DNA of 64,000 nucleotides from Paraperibacillus esterisolvens. GTDB lineage: Bacteria > Bacillota > Bacilli > Bacillales > DSM-1321. Made by a program: the position numbers and the translations under genes. The notes under the pieces are model-generated. The model worked only from the letters and a program-made list of their open reading frames with translations. It ran no database searches and had not been told where the DNA came from. Positions 51,620 through 61,358 of the stretch are shown piece by piece (positions within the stretch are counted from its first letter, which is position 1; each line of letters opens with the position of its first letter). The DNA is taken from assembly GCF_046237625.1 (NCBI RefSeq), contig NZ_CP143545.1:2046001-2110000 (forward strand), in the 5' to 3' direction.

Positions 51620-52762
51620 ATGGAGTTTTCATTATCGAAGGAACAGCAGATGATCAAGGAAATGGTGCGAGATTTCGCAGAAAGGGAAATCAAGCCGATC
51701 GCATTTGAATTGGACCGGGACTCCCGATTCCCCGAAGAAGTGTTCAAAAAAATAGGGGAACTGGGCTTATTGGGCATCCCCTTCCCGGAGGAATATGGAG
51801 GTTCCGGCGGAGATACGATTTCTTACGCCATCGCGGTGGAGGAAATCGGGAAAGCTTGCGGCGGCACCGGACTCAGCTATGCAGCGGCTGTTTCCCTTGG
51901 ATCAAGCCCTATCTATTATTTCGGAACCGAAGAGCAGAAGCAAAAATTCCTGGTCCCCCTTGTAAAGGGTGAAGCGCTCGCTTCCTTTGGCCTGACTGAA
52001 CCAAATGCCGGTTCAGATGCCGGCGGGACGAGGACCCGTGCAGTACTCGAAGGAGACGAATATGTGATCAATGGTGAAAAATGCTGGATCACAAATGCCG
52101 GGTATGCAGAAACCCTCACCGTGACTGCAGTATCCGGAAAGGATGCCAATGGCAGGAATATCATTTCCGCATTCCTGGTGCCTGCTGACACAAAAGGCCT
52201 GACCATCACCAGTGACTACGACAAAATGGGGGTTCGGGCATCCAATACCTCCCAGATTGTGCTTGAGGACGTCAGGGTTCCAAAAGAAAATATACTGGGA
52301 GATCCTGAAAAAGGATTCAAGCAATTCCTGTATACCCTTGATGGCGGCAGGATTTCGATTGCAGCATTGGCAGTCGGCCTTGCACAGGCAGCATTTGAAA
52401 AGGCCCTTCAATATTCAAAGGAACGGATGCAGTTCGGCAAGCCGATATCCAGCTTCCAGGCGATCGGCTTTAAGCTTGCCGATATGGCCATGGAAATTGA
52501 GCTGGCTCGGAATATGGTCTATAAGGCTGCCTGGCTTAAGGACAATAAAAAGCCATTTACAAAAGAATCCGCATACGCCAAGCTGTTTGCCACAGAGATG
52601 GCATTCCGGACATGCAACCAGGCCATCCAGATTCATGGAGGCTACGGATATATGAAGGAATATGAAGTAGAACGTTATTTAAGGGATGCCAAGCTGCTTG
52701 AGATCGGGGAAGGCACTTCCGAAATCCAGAGATTGGTCATTTCAAGACAGCTGGGCTGCTGA
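51620..52762 (+). CDS. yngJ: Acyl-CoA dehydrogenase
   Basis: 380 residues, first gene of the operon. FAD-dependent oxidation of acyl-CoA to enoyl-CoA. Motifs: LGLLGIPFPEEYGGSGGD, LTEPNAGSDAGGTRTR, YGYMKEYEVERYLRDA and LEIGEGTSEIQRLVISRQL. A Glu in GEGTSE is where short-chain and butyryl-type enzymes place the catalytic base, rather than the isovaleryl-type arrangement, so substrate choice (isovaleryl- versus butyryl-CoA) is open. ACAGGGAGG precedes ATG 51620. Confidence 0.94.
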   Translation: MEFSLSKEQQMIKEMVRDFAEREIKPIAFELDRDSRFPEEVFKKIGELGLLGIPFPEEYGGSGGDTISYAIAVEEIGKACGGTGLSYAAAVSLGSSPIYYFGTEEQKQKFLVPLVKGEALASFGLTEPNAGSDAGGTRTRAVLEGDEYVINGEKCWITNAGYAETLTVTAVSGKDANGRNIISAFLVPADTKGLTITSDYDKMGVRASNTSQIVLEDVRVPKENILGDPEKGFKQFLYTLDGGRISIAALAVGLAQAAFEKALQYSKERMQFGKPISSFQAIGFKLADMAMEIELARNMVYKAAWLKDNKKPFTKESAYAKLFATEMAFRTCNQAIQIHGGYGYMKEYEVERYLRDAKLLEIGEGTSEIQRLVISRQLGC

Positions 52763-52838
52763 TTTTCTAAAGGCATTTTACATCATTGATCCCTGCACAC
52801 TGAATGGAATCCTGTCTAAAAAGAAGGGAGATAATCGT

Positions 52839-54482
52839 GTGGCCGAATCATTGAAACTGTCTGTAGGAAAATTATTGGAGGAAACGGCAGCAAGGTATCC
52901 TGACAGTGATGCTGTCGTATACCGGGACCGGGGCCTTAGGTATACCTATTCGGAATTTGACCAGGTTTGCCGGGATACAGCAAGAGGGCTTATGGGACTG
53001 GGGATTGATAAGGGAGATCATATCGCGATCTGGGCCTCGAATACCCCAGAATGGCTGATCACCCAGTTTGCTACAGGGAAAATGGGCGGCGTCCTTGTAA
53101 CTGTGAATACCAATTACCAGGCTCATGAACTGGAGTACCTGCTGCGGCAGTCAGACTCAAGCACCCTCATCCTGATGGAAAACTTTAAGGGACATTCTTA
53201 TATAAATACTTTATATGAAATCGTACCGGAGCTTAAGACCTCGGAACCTGGCAAGCTCGAGTCAAAAAAGCTTCCATTGCTTAAAAATGTCATAGTAATG
53301 GGAAATAATTCCTACCCTGGAACCTACAGCTGGGATGAATGTGTGGCGGCGAAGGAGAATGTGTCTGAGGAAGCGCTTGATGAAAAAATGGCTTCCCTTC
53401 ACTGGGATGAAGTTATCAATATGCAATATACCTCCGGCACAACAGGATTCCCGAAGGGTGTGATGCTAACCCATTCGAATGTAGTCAATAACGGCTATAA
53501 CATTGCTAAGTGCATGGAGCTCGGGAGCGAAGACAGACTTTGCATCCCTGTTCCATTTTTTCACTGCTTTGGCTGTGTCCTTGGAACGATGGCATGTGTC
53601 TCTGTCGGTGCAGCCATGGTTCCGGTACAGGAATTCAGTCCGCGAACGGTCCTCGAGACAGTAGAAGCGGAAAAATGCACCGCCCTCCACGGCGTTCCGA
53701 CGATGTTCATCACGGAGCTCAGCCTTGAGGACTTTGATTCCTACGATCTTACTACACTGAGGACCGGCATCATGGCAGGTTCCAACTGCCCGATGGAAGT
53801 GATGAAGGCTGTAGTGGAAAAGATGGGAGCAAAGGAGATTACGATAGCCTATGGACAGACCGAGTCATCACCTGTCATCACACAGACCAGGACAGATGAT
53901 CCCATTGAACTCAGGGTGTCTTCGACTGGCAGGGCTCTTCCGGATGTAGAAGTGAAAATCGTAAAACCGGGTACAAGTGAAGAACTTCCAAGGGGAATCC
54001 AGGGAGAGCTTTGCACACGCGGCTATCATGTGATGAAGGGGTATTACAAAGACCCCGATGCCACAAGGGACGCTATTGATGATGAAGGCTGGCTGCATAC
54101 CGGGGATCTTGCCGTCATGGACGAAAATGGCTACTGCCGCATAACCGGGAGGCTGAAGGACATGATCATCCGCGGCGGAGAGAACATCTACCCTCGGGAG
54201 ATTGAAGAATTTCTCTATACACACCCTAAAGTCCTTGATGTCCAGGTGATAGGCGTCCCTGATGAAACATACGGGGAAGAAGTCATGGCCTGGGTGATCC
54301 CTAGAGAAGGGGAAGACTTGGATGCAGCAGAAATCAAAGCTTTCTGCGAAGGGAAAATTTCCAGGCATAAAATACCCAGGTATGTTGAATTCACAAGGGA
54401 ATATCCTATGACGGCGTCAGGGAAAATCCAAAAGTTCAAGCTGAAGGAACTGTCGCTTAGTGTTATCAATGTCAGCTCATAA
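52839..54482 (+). CDS. yngI: AMP-binding acyl-CoA synthetase
   Basis: 547 residues from GTG 52839 (AAGAAGGGAG upstream); the longer frame runs into yngJ and was rejected. ANL-family ligase: MQYTSGTTGFPKGVMLTH (P-loop), AYGQTESSP, WLHTGDLAVMDENGYCRITG, RLKDMIIRGGENIYPREIEE and the C-terminal Lys in TASGKIQKFKL. It activates a fatty or branched acid to its CoA ester. Its length matches B. subtilis YngI. Confidence 0.93.
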   Translation: MAESLKLSVGKLLEETAARYPDSDAVVYRDRGLRYTYSEFDQVCRDTARGLMGLGIDKGDHIAIWASNTPEWLITQFATGKMGGVLVTVNTNYQAHELEYLLRQSDSSTLILMENFKGHSYINTLYEIVPELKTSEPGKLESKKLPLLKNVIVMGNNSYPGTYSWDECVAAKENVSEEALDEKMASLHWDEVINMQYTSGTTGFPKGVMLTHSNVVNNGYNIAKCMELGSEDRLCIPVPFFHCFGCVLGTMACVSVGAAMVPVQEFSPRTVLETVEAEKCTALHGVPTMFITELSLEDFDSYDLTTLRTGIMAGSNCPMEVMKAVVEKMGAKEITIAYGQTESSPVITQTRTDDPIELRVSSTGRALPDVEVKIVKPGTSEELPRGIQGELCTRGYHVMKGYYKDPDATRDAIDDEGWLHTGDLAVMDENGYCRITGRLKDMIIRGGENIYPREIEEFLYTHPKVLDVQVIGVPDETYGEEVMAWVIPREGEDLDAAEIKAFCEGKISRHKIPRYVEFTREYPMTASGKIQKFKLKELSLSVINVSS

Positions 54483-54497
54483 GGGAGGCGTTATATT

Positions 54498-55853
54498 TTG
54501 TTCAAAAAAATATTAGTTGCCAATAGAGGGGAAATTGCGTCAAGGGTTATACGGACCTGCAAAAAGATGAATATCAGGACCGTGGCTGTATATTCGGAGG
54601 CTGACAAAGAGGCACCGTTTGTCACAGAAGCCGATGAAGCAGTGCTGCTTGGCGGCCCTCGGGTACAGGAAAGCTACCTGAATACAGAAAAGATCCTGGA
54701 AATTGCCAGGGAAACGAAGGCCGAGGCCATTCATCCCGGTTATGGATTTGTGAGTGAAAATGCCGATTTTGCCCGGAAATGTGAGGAATCGGGATTAACT
54801 TTTATCGGACCGGATCCTGAAATCATTTCGCTTATGGGCAATAAGGTCGAATCGAGGATCGCCATGGAAGCTGCCGGCCTGCCGCTTGTTCCAGGAATCT
54901 CAAGGCCGCTTATCGACGTGGAGGAAGCCGCCGAGCTTGCCGGTCAGTTCGGATATCCGGTAATGCTAAAGGCTTCGGCAGGAGGCGGAGGCATTGGCAT
55001 GCATGCCTGTTATAGCGAAGCTGAATTGCGCAAAGCCTATGAAGGAAATCAAAAAAGGGCGCAGATGTTCTTTGGCAACGGAGACATGTTCCTTGAGAAG
55101 CTGATTGAAAAGCCGCGTCATATCGAAGTCCAGATCCTCGCTGACAGATATGGCAGCACCGTGTATCTATGGGAGCGGGAGTGCTCCATTCAGCGGAGGC
55201 ATCAAAAGGTCATCGAGGAAGCTCCTTCTGCCTTCCTGAATCAGGCAGACAGGGAGGCGATGGGAATGGCAGCAAGCACAGCCGCCAAATCTATCGGCTA
55301 TAAAAATGCCGGGACGATTGAATTTCTGGTCGATTCACATAAAAATTACTATTTCCTTGAAATGAATACAAGGCTGCAGGTGGAGCATCCCGTCACAGAG
55401 GAAATTACCGGCCTTGATCTGGTTGAGGAACAAATCAGGATTGCATATGGTGAGAAGCTCCGCTTTGCACAGGAGGATATCACGCTGTCCGGTCATTCCA
55501 TTGAGGCAAGGATTTATGCGGAAGACCCGAAAACCATGTATCCATCACCAGGGAAGATCACATCCCTTGAGCTTCCGGAAGGGGAAGGAATCCGGCATGA
55601 ACTGGGGGTTTCCGGCACTTCCACCGTATCGCCGTTCTATGACCCAATGATCGCAAAGCTCATCGTTAACGGCAGTACGAGAGAAGAGGCAGCCAGCCGG
55701 CTGAAGGAAGCACTTGCGGCTTATAAAGTGGAAGGTATCAAGACCAATATACCGCTGCTTTCTGAAATTGCAGCACATGAAGCATACCTGGCCGGTGACA
55801 CAACAACCGATTTTATCCCGGTCCATATTTTAAACAACAAAGTATCATCCTAG
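54498..55853 (+). CDS. yngH: Biotin carboxylase subunit of an acyl-CoA carboxylase
   Basis: 451 residues, TTG start with AAGGGAGGCG upstream. ATP-grasp carboxylase: HPGYGFVSENADFA, KASAGGGGIGMHA (glycine loop), ECSIQRRHQKVIEEAPS and EMNTRLQVEHPVTE. It carboxylates the biotin on the small carrier protein encoded next. A paralogue of AccC, probably for methylcrotonyl- or propionyl-CoA. Confidence 0.94.
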   Translation: MFKKILVANRGEIASRVIRTCKKMNIRTVAVYSEADKEAPFVTEADEAVLLGGPRVQESYLNTEKILEIARETKAEAIHPGYGFVSENADFARKCEESGLTFIGPDPEIISLMGNKVESRIAMEAAGLPLVPGISRPLIDVEEAAELAGQFGYPVMLKASAGGGGIGMHACYSEAELRKAYEGNQKRAQMFFGNGDMFLEKLIEKPRHIEVQILADRYGSTVYLWERECSIQRRHQKVIEEAPSAFLNQADREAMGMAASTAAKSIGYKNAGTIEFLVDSHKNYYFLEMNTRLQVEHPVTEEITGLDLVEEQIRIAYGEKLRFAQEDITLSGHSIEARIYAEDPKTMYPSPGKITSLELPEGEGIRHELGVSGTSTVSPFYDPMIAKLIVNGSTREEAASRLKEALAAYKVEGIKTNIPLLSEIAAHEAYLAGDTTTDFIPVHILNNKVSS

Positions 55854-55865
55854 GAGGATAACAAA

Positions 55866-56078
55866 ATGGCAGAAATCAAATCAAATATGGCAGGAAGCGT
55901 ATGGAAAATACTAGTTTCAGAGGGAGAGGCCGTAACAGAAGGACAGGACATCATCATCCTCGAATCCATGAAAATGGAAATCCCCATTTCTGCGGAGCAG
56001 TCCGGAACCATTTCCGGCCTGAATGTGAGCGAAGGCGACTTTGTCAATGACGGGGATGTGCTGGCAACATTGGAATAA
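55866..56078 (+). CDS. yngHB: Biotin/lipoyl attachment carrier protein
   Basis: 70 residues, ATG 55866 after CCTAGGAGGA. The whole protein is one biotinyl domain: ILESMKMEIPI places the biotinylated Lys at residue 36 within the MKM motif. It carries the carboxyl group between YngH and YngE. Confidence 0.94.
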   Translation: MAEIKSNMAGSVWKILVSEGEAVTEGQDIIILESMKMEIPISAEQSGTISGLNVSEGDFVNDGDVLATLE

Positions 56079-56095
56079 GAGAGGGGGCGTTTTTG

Positions 56096-57001
56096 ATGAA
56101 ATGGCCTGATAAGGTCCTCATTAAGGAGGTCGGACCGAGGGACGGACTTCAGAACGAAAAAACAATAATCGATTCAGAGACAAAGATCCGGTGGATTGAC
56201 GCTCTCTCTGAAAGCGGTCTTTCTTATATTGAAGTCACATCCTTTGTCAACCCGAAATGGGTGCCCCAGCTCTCAGATGCCCTTGAAGTAGCAAAGGGCA
56301 TAAAACGGGTGCCGGGTGTGACTTATTCAGCCCTGGTCCCTAACCTGAAGGGTCTTCAGGGGGCGGTCGAAGCGCAGCTGGACGAAGCGGCGGTATTCAT
56401 GTCAGCCTCAGAAACTCACAATCTGAAAAACATCAATAAATCCATCAGAGATACATACAAAAGCCTGGGGGAAACAGCAAGAGAAGCATTGGCGGGTGGC
56501 CTGAAGGTACGAGGTTACCTCTCGACAGTATTCGGCTGTCCGTATGAAGGTTCCGTATCCATTGATCAAGTTCTTCGTACTGCAGAAAAGCTGTTTGAAA
56601 TGGGTGTGTATGAGCTGTCTCTCGGAGATACGATTGGTGTGGCCAACCCTAAGCAGGTAGAACAAGTGCTTCAAAGACTTATAGATGAATTCGGGAGGGA
56701 GCGGCTCGCCCTTCATTTCCATGATACAAGGGGGATGGCTCTTGCAAATGTCCTGAAGGCGCTTGAAATGGGTTTTACCTCATTTGATTCGTCGCTCGGT
56801 GGATTGGGAGGCTGTCCTTATGCACCCGGTGCTTCCGGTAATGTGGCAACTGATGACCTCGTTCATATGCTTGAAAAGATGGGCATTGAAACAGGAATCA
56901 GGGAGGATAAACTGCTGGAAGCTGCCCGCATGCTCCAGGAGAAGCTTAGCGTTCCCCTCCCGAGCCATGGAATGGCAGTGTTCAACGCTGCAAGAAAGTG
57001 A
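56096..57001 (+). CDS. yngG: Hydroxymethylglutaryl-CoA lyase
   Basis: 301 residues from ATG 56096 (GAGAGGGGGCG upstream; TTG 56093 rejected). It cleaves HMG-CoA to acetyl-CoA and acetoacetate. TIM-barrel motifs: KEVGPRDGLQNEK, LGDTIGVANPKQ, LHFHDTRGMALANVL and the catalytic Cys in GGLGGCPYAPGASGN. This gene strongly points to leucine/isovalerate degradation. Confidence 0.95.
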   Translation: MKWPDKVLIKEVGPRDGLQNEKTIIDSETKIRWIDALSESGLSYIEVTSFVNPKWVPQLSDALEVAKGIKRVPGVTYSALVPNLKGLQGAVEAQLDEAAVFMSASETHNLKNINKSIRDTYKSLGETAREALAGGLKVRGYLSTVFGCPYEGSVSIDQVLRTAEKLFEMGVYELSLGDTIGVANPKQVEQVLQRLIDEFGRERLALHFHDTRGMALANVLKALEMGFTSFDSSLGGLGGCPYAPGASGNVATDDLVHMLEKMGIETGIREDKLLEAARMLQEKLSVPLPSHGMAVFNAARK

Positions 57002-57029
57002 AGCATCTTACAAGCGGAGGTGAAAAAGC

Positions 57030-57806
57030 ATGGAAACCATCAAGCTTGAAATACAGAATCATATAGCTGTCATCCTGCTAAACAGGCCGGATGCGGCAAA
57101 CGCCCTGTCCATTCGTTTATTGAACGAACTGGGAGAAATTATAGAAGAAGTCCGTAACAGGAGTGATATAAGAGCAGTCATCCTGACCGGCGCCGGCGGG
57201 AAAGCATTTTGTGCTGGTGCGGACTTGAAGGAGCGGGCCGGCATGTCTCTATCTGAAGTGCAGAAGACGTTAGCCCTTATTGGCAGCACGGTCACGAAAC
57301 TTGCCAGCCTTCCACAGCCGGTGATTGCTGCCGTGAATGGCGCCTGCTTTGGCGGCGGTCTCGAGCTTGCGCTTGCCTGTGATATCCGGATCGCTTCAAA
57401 GACAGCAAGGCTTGGGCTGACTGAAACATCACTCGGCATCATTCCGGGAGCCGGAGGGACACAGCGTCTTCCTCGTTTGATCGGCATCAGCATGGCAAAG
57501 GAACTGATTTATACTGCCAGGAGATTGAATGCAGAGGAAGCCCTTTCTGCCGGAATTCTATCAAGGGTTGTAGATGGCACTGGTTTAGTAAATCATGCCA
57601 TGGACATCGCGAAGGAAATAGCAGCCAATGCGCCCATCGCCGTCCGGGCCGCCAAGGCGGCTATCGACCAGGGAAGCGGAGTCAGCCTTCATGCTGGACT
57701 TCAAATTGAAGAACTCTGCTACAGCAGGACACTGGCAACTAAAGACCGACTGGAAGGACTTGCTGCTTTCAAGGAAAAGAGACGGCCCCAATATAGAGGG
57801 GAATAA
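57030..57806 (+). CDS. yngF: Enoyl-CoA hydratase / methylglutaconyl-CoA hydratase
   Basis: 258 residues. Crotonase fold: AFCAGADLKERAGMS, VNGACFGGGLELALACDIRI (oxyanion hole) and LGIIPGAGGTQRLPRLIG with the catalytic Glu region. Between a lyase and a carboxylase subunit, the best guess is hydration of methylglutaconyl-CoA to HMG-CoA. AAGCGGAGG precedes ATG 57030. Confidence 0.93.
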   Translation: METIKLEIQNHIAVILLNRPDAANALSIRLLNELGEIIEEVRNRSDIRAVILTGAGGKAFCAGADLKERAGMSLSEVQKTLALIGSTVTKLASLPQPVIAAVNGACFGGGLELALACDIRIASKTARLGLTETSLGIIPGAGGTQRLPRLIGISMAKELIYTARRLNAEEALSAGILSRVVDGTGLVNHAMDIAKEIAANAPIAVRAAKAAIDQGSGVSLHAGLQIEELCYSRTLATKDRLEGLAAFKEKRRPQYRGE

Positions 57807-57823
57807 TCGTTACGGAGGTACCT

Positions 57824-59353
57824 ATGACTATACAAGAAAAGCTATTAGAAACAGTAGAGAAAATCGGGAAGGGCGGAGCCGAGAAATATCACCAGGCAAA
57901 TGCAGGTAAAGGCAAGCTCTTTGTACGCGACCGCCTTAAACTCCTATTTGATGAAGGTCTTCAATTCGAGGATGCCTTCTTTGCAAACTGCGCAGCAGAA
58001 GGACTGCCGGCTGACGGAGTGGTCACCGGGATAGGCAGGATAAACGGCCAGAAAGTGTGTGTAATGGCCAACGACTCCACAGTAAAAGCCGGGTCATGGG
58101 GGGCAAGGACGGTTGAAAAAATCATCCGCATTCAGGAAACGGCAGAAAAGCTGAATATCCCTATGCTGTATCTGGTTGATTCCGCAGGTGCACGGATTAC
58201 GGATCAGGTGGAGATGTTCCCGGGGAGAAGAGGAGCCGGCAGGATTTTTTATAATCAGGTCAAGTTATCGGGAAGAGTACCGCAGATCTGCCTCCTGTTC
58301 GGTCCTTCTGCAGCCGGAGGAGCTTATATCCCTGCATTTTGCGATATCGTGGTGATGGTAGAAGGAAATGCTTCCATGTACCTGGGCTCTCCAAGGATGG
58401 CAGAAATGGTGATCGGGGAGAAAGTTACAGAAGAGCAGATGGGCGGAGCCCGCATGCACTGCTCCCAGTCAGGATGCGGGGATGTATTGGCCCATTCAGA
58501 GGAGGAAGCCATCCAATTTGCAAGGGGCTATCTCTCCTATTTTCCTGCAAACTACACGCTTAAAACGGCAGAGCTTGAGGCAAAAGCGCCAAGAGGAGAT
58601 GTAAAGAGCATTTCCGAACTTCTTCCGCAAAATCAGAATGCCCCCTTCCAGATGTATGATTTGATTGATAACCTGATCGACGAAGGTTCTTTCTGTGAAA
58701 TCAAAAAGCTGTTTGCTCCGGAGCTTATTACCGGCCTTGGCAGGATGGATGGAAAGCCTGTCGGCATCATTGCCAATCAGCCGAGAGTGAAGGGCGGCGT
58801 ATTGTTCCCGGATTCAGCTGACAAGGCTGCCAAGTTTATTAATCTGTGCGACTCATTCAACATACCCCTGCTTTTTTTGGCAGATATCCCCGGCTTCATG
58901 ATCGGGACCAAAGTCGAACAGGCGGGGATCATCCGCCATGGAGCCAAAATGATTTCTGCGATGTGCGAAGCTACCGTACCTAAAATCTCGGTGGTAGTCA
59001 GGAAGGCATATGGAGCCGGGTTATACGCCATGGCAGGTCCTGCCTTCGAGCCGGACTGCTGTCTGGCCCTACCGACTGCGTCCATTGCGGTAATGGGCCC
59101 GGAGGCTGCAGTCAATGCGGTTTATGCAAAGAAAATCCAGGCACTTCCGCCGGAAGAGCGGGCATCCTTCATTGAATTAAAGCGAGAAGAATACAAGCAG
59201 GACATCGACATCTACCGGCTTGCATCCGAGATGGTCATCGACGATATCGTCCAGCCGGACAGCCTGCGCGAAGAATTGATCAAGCGTTTCGAAGCCTACT
59301 CCATAAAAGAACTTAGTTTCACAAGAAGAAAGCATGGAGTCTATCCAGTATAA
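57824..59353 (+). CDS. yngE: Acyl-CoA carboxylase carboxyltransferase subunit
   Basis: 509 residues, the usual size of propionyl-/methylcrotonyl-CoA carboxylase beta subunits. Motifs: PSAAGGAYIPAFCDIVVMVE (N-terminal crotonase-like half) and LADIPGFMIGTKVEQAGII with RHGAKMISA (C-terminal half). It transfers CO2 from biotin on YngHB to the acyl-CoA. Last gene of the operon; a terminator follows at 59366. Confidence 0.95.
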   Translation: MTIQEKLLETVEKIGKGGAEKYHQANAGKGKLFVRDRLKLLFDEGLQFEDAFFANCAAEGLPADGVVTGIGRINGQKVCVMANDSTVKAGSWGARTVEKIIRIQETAEKLNIPMLYLVDSAGARITDQVEMFPGRRGAGRIFYNQVKLSGRVPQICLLFGPSAAGGAYIPAFCDIVVMVEGNASMYLGSPRMAEMVIGEKVTEEQMGGARMHCSQSGCGDVLAHSEEEAIQFARGYLSYFPANYTLKTAELEAKAPRGDVKSISELLPQNQNAPFQMYDLIDNLIDEGSFCEIKKLFAPELITGLGRMDGKPVGIIANQPRVKGGVLFPDSADKAAKFINLCDSFNIPLLFLADIPGFMIGTKVEQAGIIRHGAKMISAMCEATVPKISVVVRKAYGAGLYAMAGPAFEPDCCLALPTASIAVMGPEAAVNAVYAKKIQALPPEERASFIELKREEYKQDIDIYRLASEMVIDDIVQPDSLREELIKRFEAYSIKELSFTRRKHGVYPV

Positions 59354-59365
59354 GAAGAATGAGGG

Positions 59366-59400
59366 GATGTCCCGGGAGCCGGGACATCTTCTATTTTTCT
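59366..59400 (+). terminator. Terminator of the yng operon
   Basis: GATGTCCCGGGAGCCGGGACATC hairpin followed by a T-rich tail. Confidence 0.8.
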
Positions 59401-59443
59401 GTTTACTAGCGCAGTTGGCTCATATAAACTCGCCGTATTCAAT

Positions 59444-59493
59444 AAGCAGCACAGAAAAGCCCGGGGATATTCCCGGGCTTTTCTGTGCTGCTT
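59444..59493. repeat. Perfect 22-bp inverted repeat at the prophage boundary
   Basis: AAGCAGCACAGAAAAGCCCGGG and its exact complement flank a six-base loop GATATT. It may be a second terminator or an integration-related site, because chromosomal genes end on its left and phage debris begins on its right. Confidence 0.85.
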
Positions 59494-59544
59494 AGGCGGT
59501 TCTTCTTTAGAATGTGTTTCACTCACCCTTTATCAAAAACTTTT

Positions 59545-59885
59545 ATGAGAGCAACAAATGAATATAAAAAGGACATGGATATCTTAGGTCCGTTCTTATA
59601 CCAACGATGCTATATCGGAGAGCAACAAATTATATCCTCTAAAGAACTTTATGAGATGTATTCAGACTGGTGTTACCAAAATGGGAAATTTGCTTTGAAG
59701 AATCGAGCATTTTACCGGGCGCTGGAAACGCAGGGTTTTAAATAGGAATGTGGCGCGGCAAAAAGTTTTATGTCCATGGAGTTACTTTACAGGAGCGAAA
59801 AGTTAGCCATATTCAAGAAAAGTTACAGAGTTTAGACGAAAATCAGGCTGATTCTTCAAAAAGTAACTTTTTTAAAATCACATAA
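59545..59885 (+). pseudogene. Phage primase C-terminal fragment, frameshifted
   Basis: MRATNEYKKDMDILGPFLYQ then ISSKELYEMYSDWCYQNGKF and NRAFYRALETQGFK match the winged-helix C-terminus of P4/D5-type phage primases. The frame breaks at about 59742, and the neighbouring frame continues as IGMWRGKKFYVHGVTLQERK to a stop at 59885. Helicase and primase domains are gone. Confidence 0.75.
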
Positions 59886-60112
59886 AAGCCTTATCTATCA
59901 ATGTTTTTAGTTACCATTTTAGTTACTTTAGTTACTTTTGTTACTTAAAATATATAAACAAAAAAATAAATATATATATAAGTCTATTAGTAACGCTTAA
60001 TACCAAAATGGGTAACTTTTAGTAACTAAATGGGACAAACCCTTGGAGCTGTAAGGGTCAAAGACGATTCAAAAAGTAACTTTTTGATAAAGATAGTTAT
60101 TTTTAAGTAACT
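59858..60112. repeat. Cluster of GTTACT-type short repeats
   Basis: The word AGTTACTTT or its complement AAAGTAACT occurs about nine times in AT-rich DNA (for example 59861, 59930, 59938, 59947, 60012, 60020, 60076, 60104). The spacing is irregular. It resembles phage or plasmid replication-origin iterons beside a primase. Confidence 0.55.
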
Positions 60113-60126
60113 CAGGTGGTGATTCC

Positions 60127-60411
60127 GTGCAAGTGTTAATGATTCTAAGCCAAATTTGGAAGTCTGGTGCAAATATATATCTGGATAAAAAAGATGACCG
60201 AATCGCAATAGATAATCAGAAGCTGATCTCGGCTGAAGTGATGCAGGCTGCCGAACAAAATTTTCAAGGAATTGATGAGTGGTTTAAATCTTGGAAGGAT
60301 GCCAGCGCGGAGAAGATCACCATTATGAAAATGGTCCATCATATGTGCGGCTGGCAGCACAATGACAAGTTGGATAAATGGTTGTGCGCTGATGATGACT
60401 CTCTAATGTGA
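60127..60411 (+). CDS. Phage-associated hypothetical protein (TubC_N-like)
   Basis: 94 residues, GTG start at 60127 after CAGGTGGTGA. The N-terminal half (VLMILSQIWKSGANIYLDKK then DDRIAIDNQKLISAEVMQAA) has the layout of TubC_N docking-like domains found in phage replication regions. The downstream sequence has broken coding fragments such as KIYEEHHKFENDESNVMAHK in another frame, so the gene may itself be truncated. Confidence 0.45.
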   Translation: MQVLMILSQIWKSGANIYLDKKDDRIAIDNQKLISAEVMQAAEQNFQGIDEWFKSWKDASAEKITIMKMVHHMCGWQHNDKLDKWLCADDDSLM

Positions 60412-60543
60412 CTGGATGAATGGATGATCGTCCTGGCCAAGAATGGCTGGAAAGATTTATGAAGAGCATCATAAATTTGAGAATGATGAATCGAATGTGA
60501 TGGCGCACAAATTGTTTTCGTATGCAAAGGAAGGAGAAGCTGG

Positions 60544-61086
60544 ATGATTCATTATAGCTACACAGACTCTGATTAAACAAGATACTTAAAACCCTCACAA
60601 TCGTAATCGACACTCGTGAGAATGTAAATGGTTATATTTTTAAACTACATACACCAGAAGGATGTACCATTCATAAATTCAAAACTGGATACAGGAGATT
60701 ATGGCTGCATGATTCCTAAGAATCAGGAGCTGGGTATTGCTCGAGATATTTACTTGAATAGCCGGGTGGTACGGAAGGCTCACATCGATGAGATCACAGG
60801 GAATCTTCTTCAAAAAGATACGGCCACAGCATTTGAAAATGAATTTAATTCGGTCCAATGATATTCCCTTCACTCTGATTGTGAAGACCTCCACGGATAC
60901 GAAAAGATGCTGAAGGGTGATTTCCGGTCTAAATACAATCCATTGGCACTGCTTGGCCGACTCGATACCTTTAAAGCTAAATATAATTTCGAAATCGTGT
61001 ATTTAGACCAAAAATTCAGTTGCAATTGGATATACCACCATTTTTATTATCAGGCGAAACATTATCTTAGGACGGGTGCTTTTTAA
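60544..61086 (+). pseudogene. ERCC4-domain nuclease remnant, several frameshifts
   Basis: Pieces in successive frames read KILKTLTIVIDTRENVNGYI, then VPFINSKLDTGDYGCMIPKN and LGIARDIYLNSRVVRKAHID, then DLHGYEKMLKGDFRSKYNPL and WIYHHFYYQAKHYL. Together these make a phage-type ERCC4 nuclease (ID-T-RE and the VERKxxxD-like VVRKAHID motifs). At least three frameshifts are needed, so it is dead. Confidence 0.75.
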
Positions 61087-61127
61087 AATAACTGATACAA
61101 AAAGAGCCACCTTTAAGCAGCACTAAA

Positions 61128-61358
61128 TTAAAAGAAAATGGCAATGATAACAAAAACAATACTTGCAATGGATGTTAAGAAGTTAATAATTCCCCAAAAA
61201 TGTGGTGTATAGGTATCGTGTCTAAAATTGTAGAGTATACCGAAAGACCAGAAATTTAAAACTCCGAAAATTATAGAAACTAAAATTAAAGAAGAATCGG
61301 CTATGTAAAAATTATAAATTGCAACTGCCCAAAGAATTACCCAAATAAGTCCAAACAT
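61128..61358 (-). CDS. Small three-span membrane protein
   Basis: 76 residues with AAAGGAGGG ahead of the ATG at 61358. Three hydrophobic segments (residues ~2-20, 24-42 and 55-75). Intact, unlike its phage neighbours, and on the opposite strand. Unknown function. Confidence 0.65.
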   Translation of the reverse strand: MFGLIWVILWAVAIYNFYIADSSLILVSIIFGVLNFWSFGILYNFRHDTYTPHFWGIINFLTSIASIVFVIIAIFF

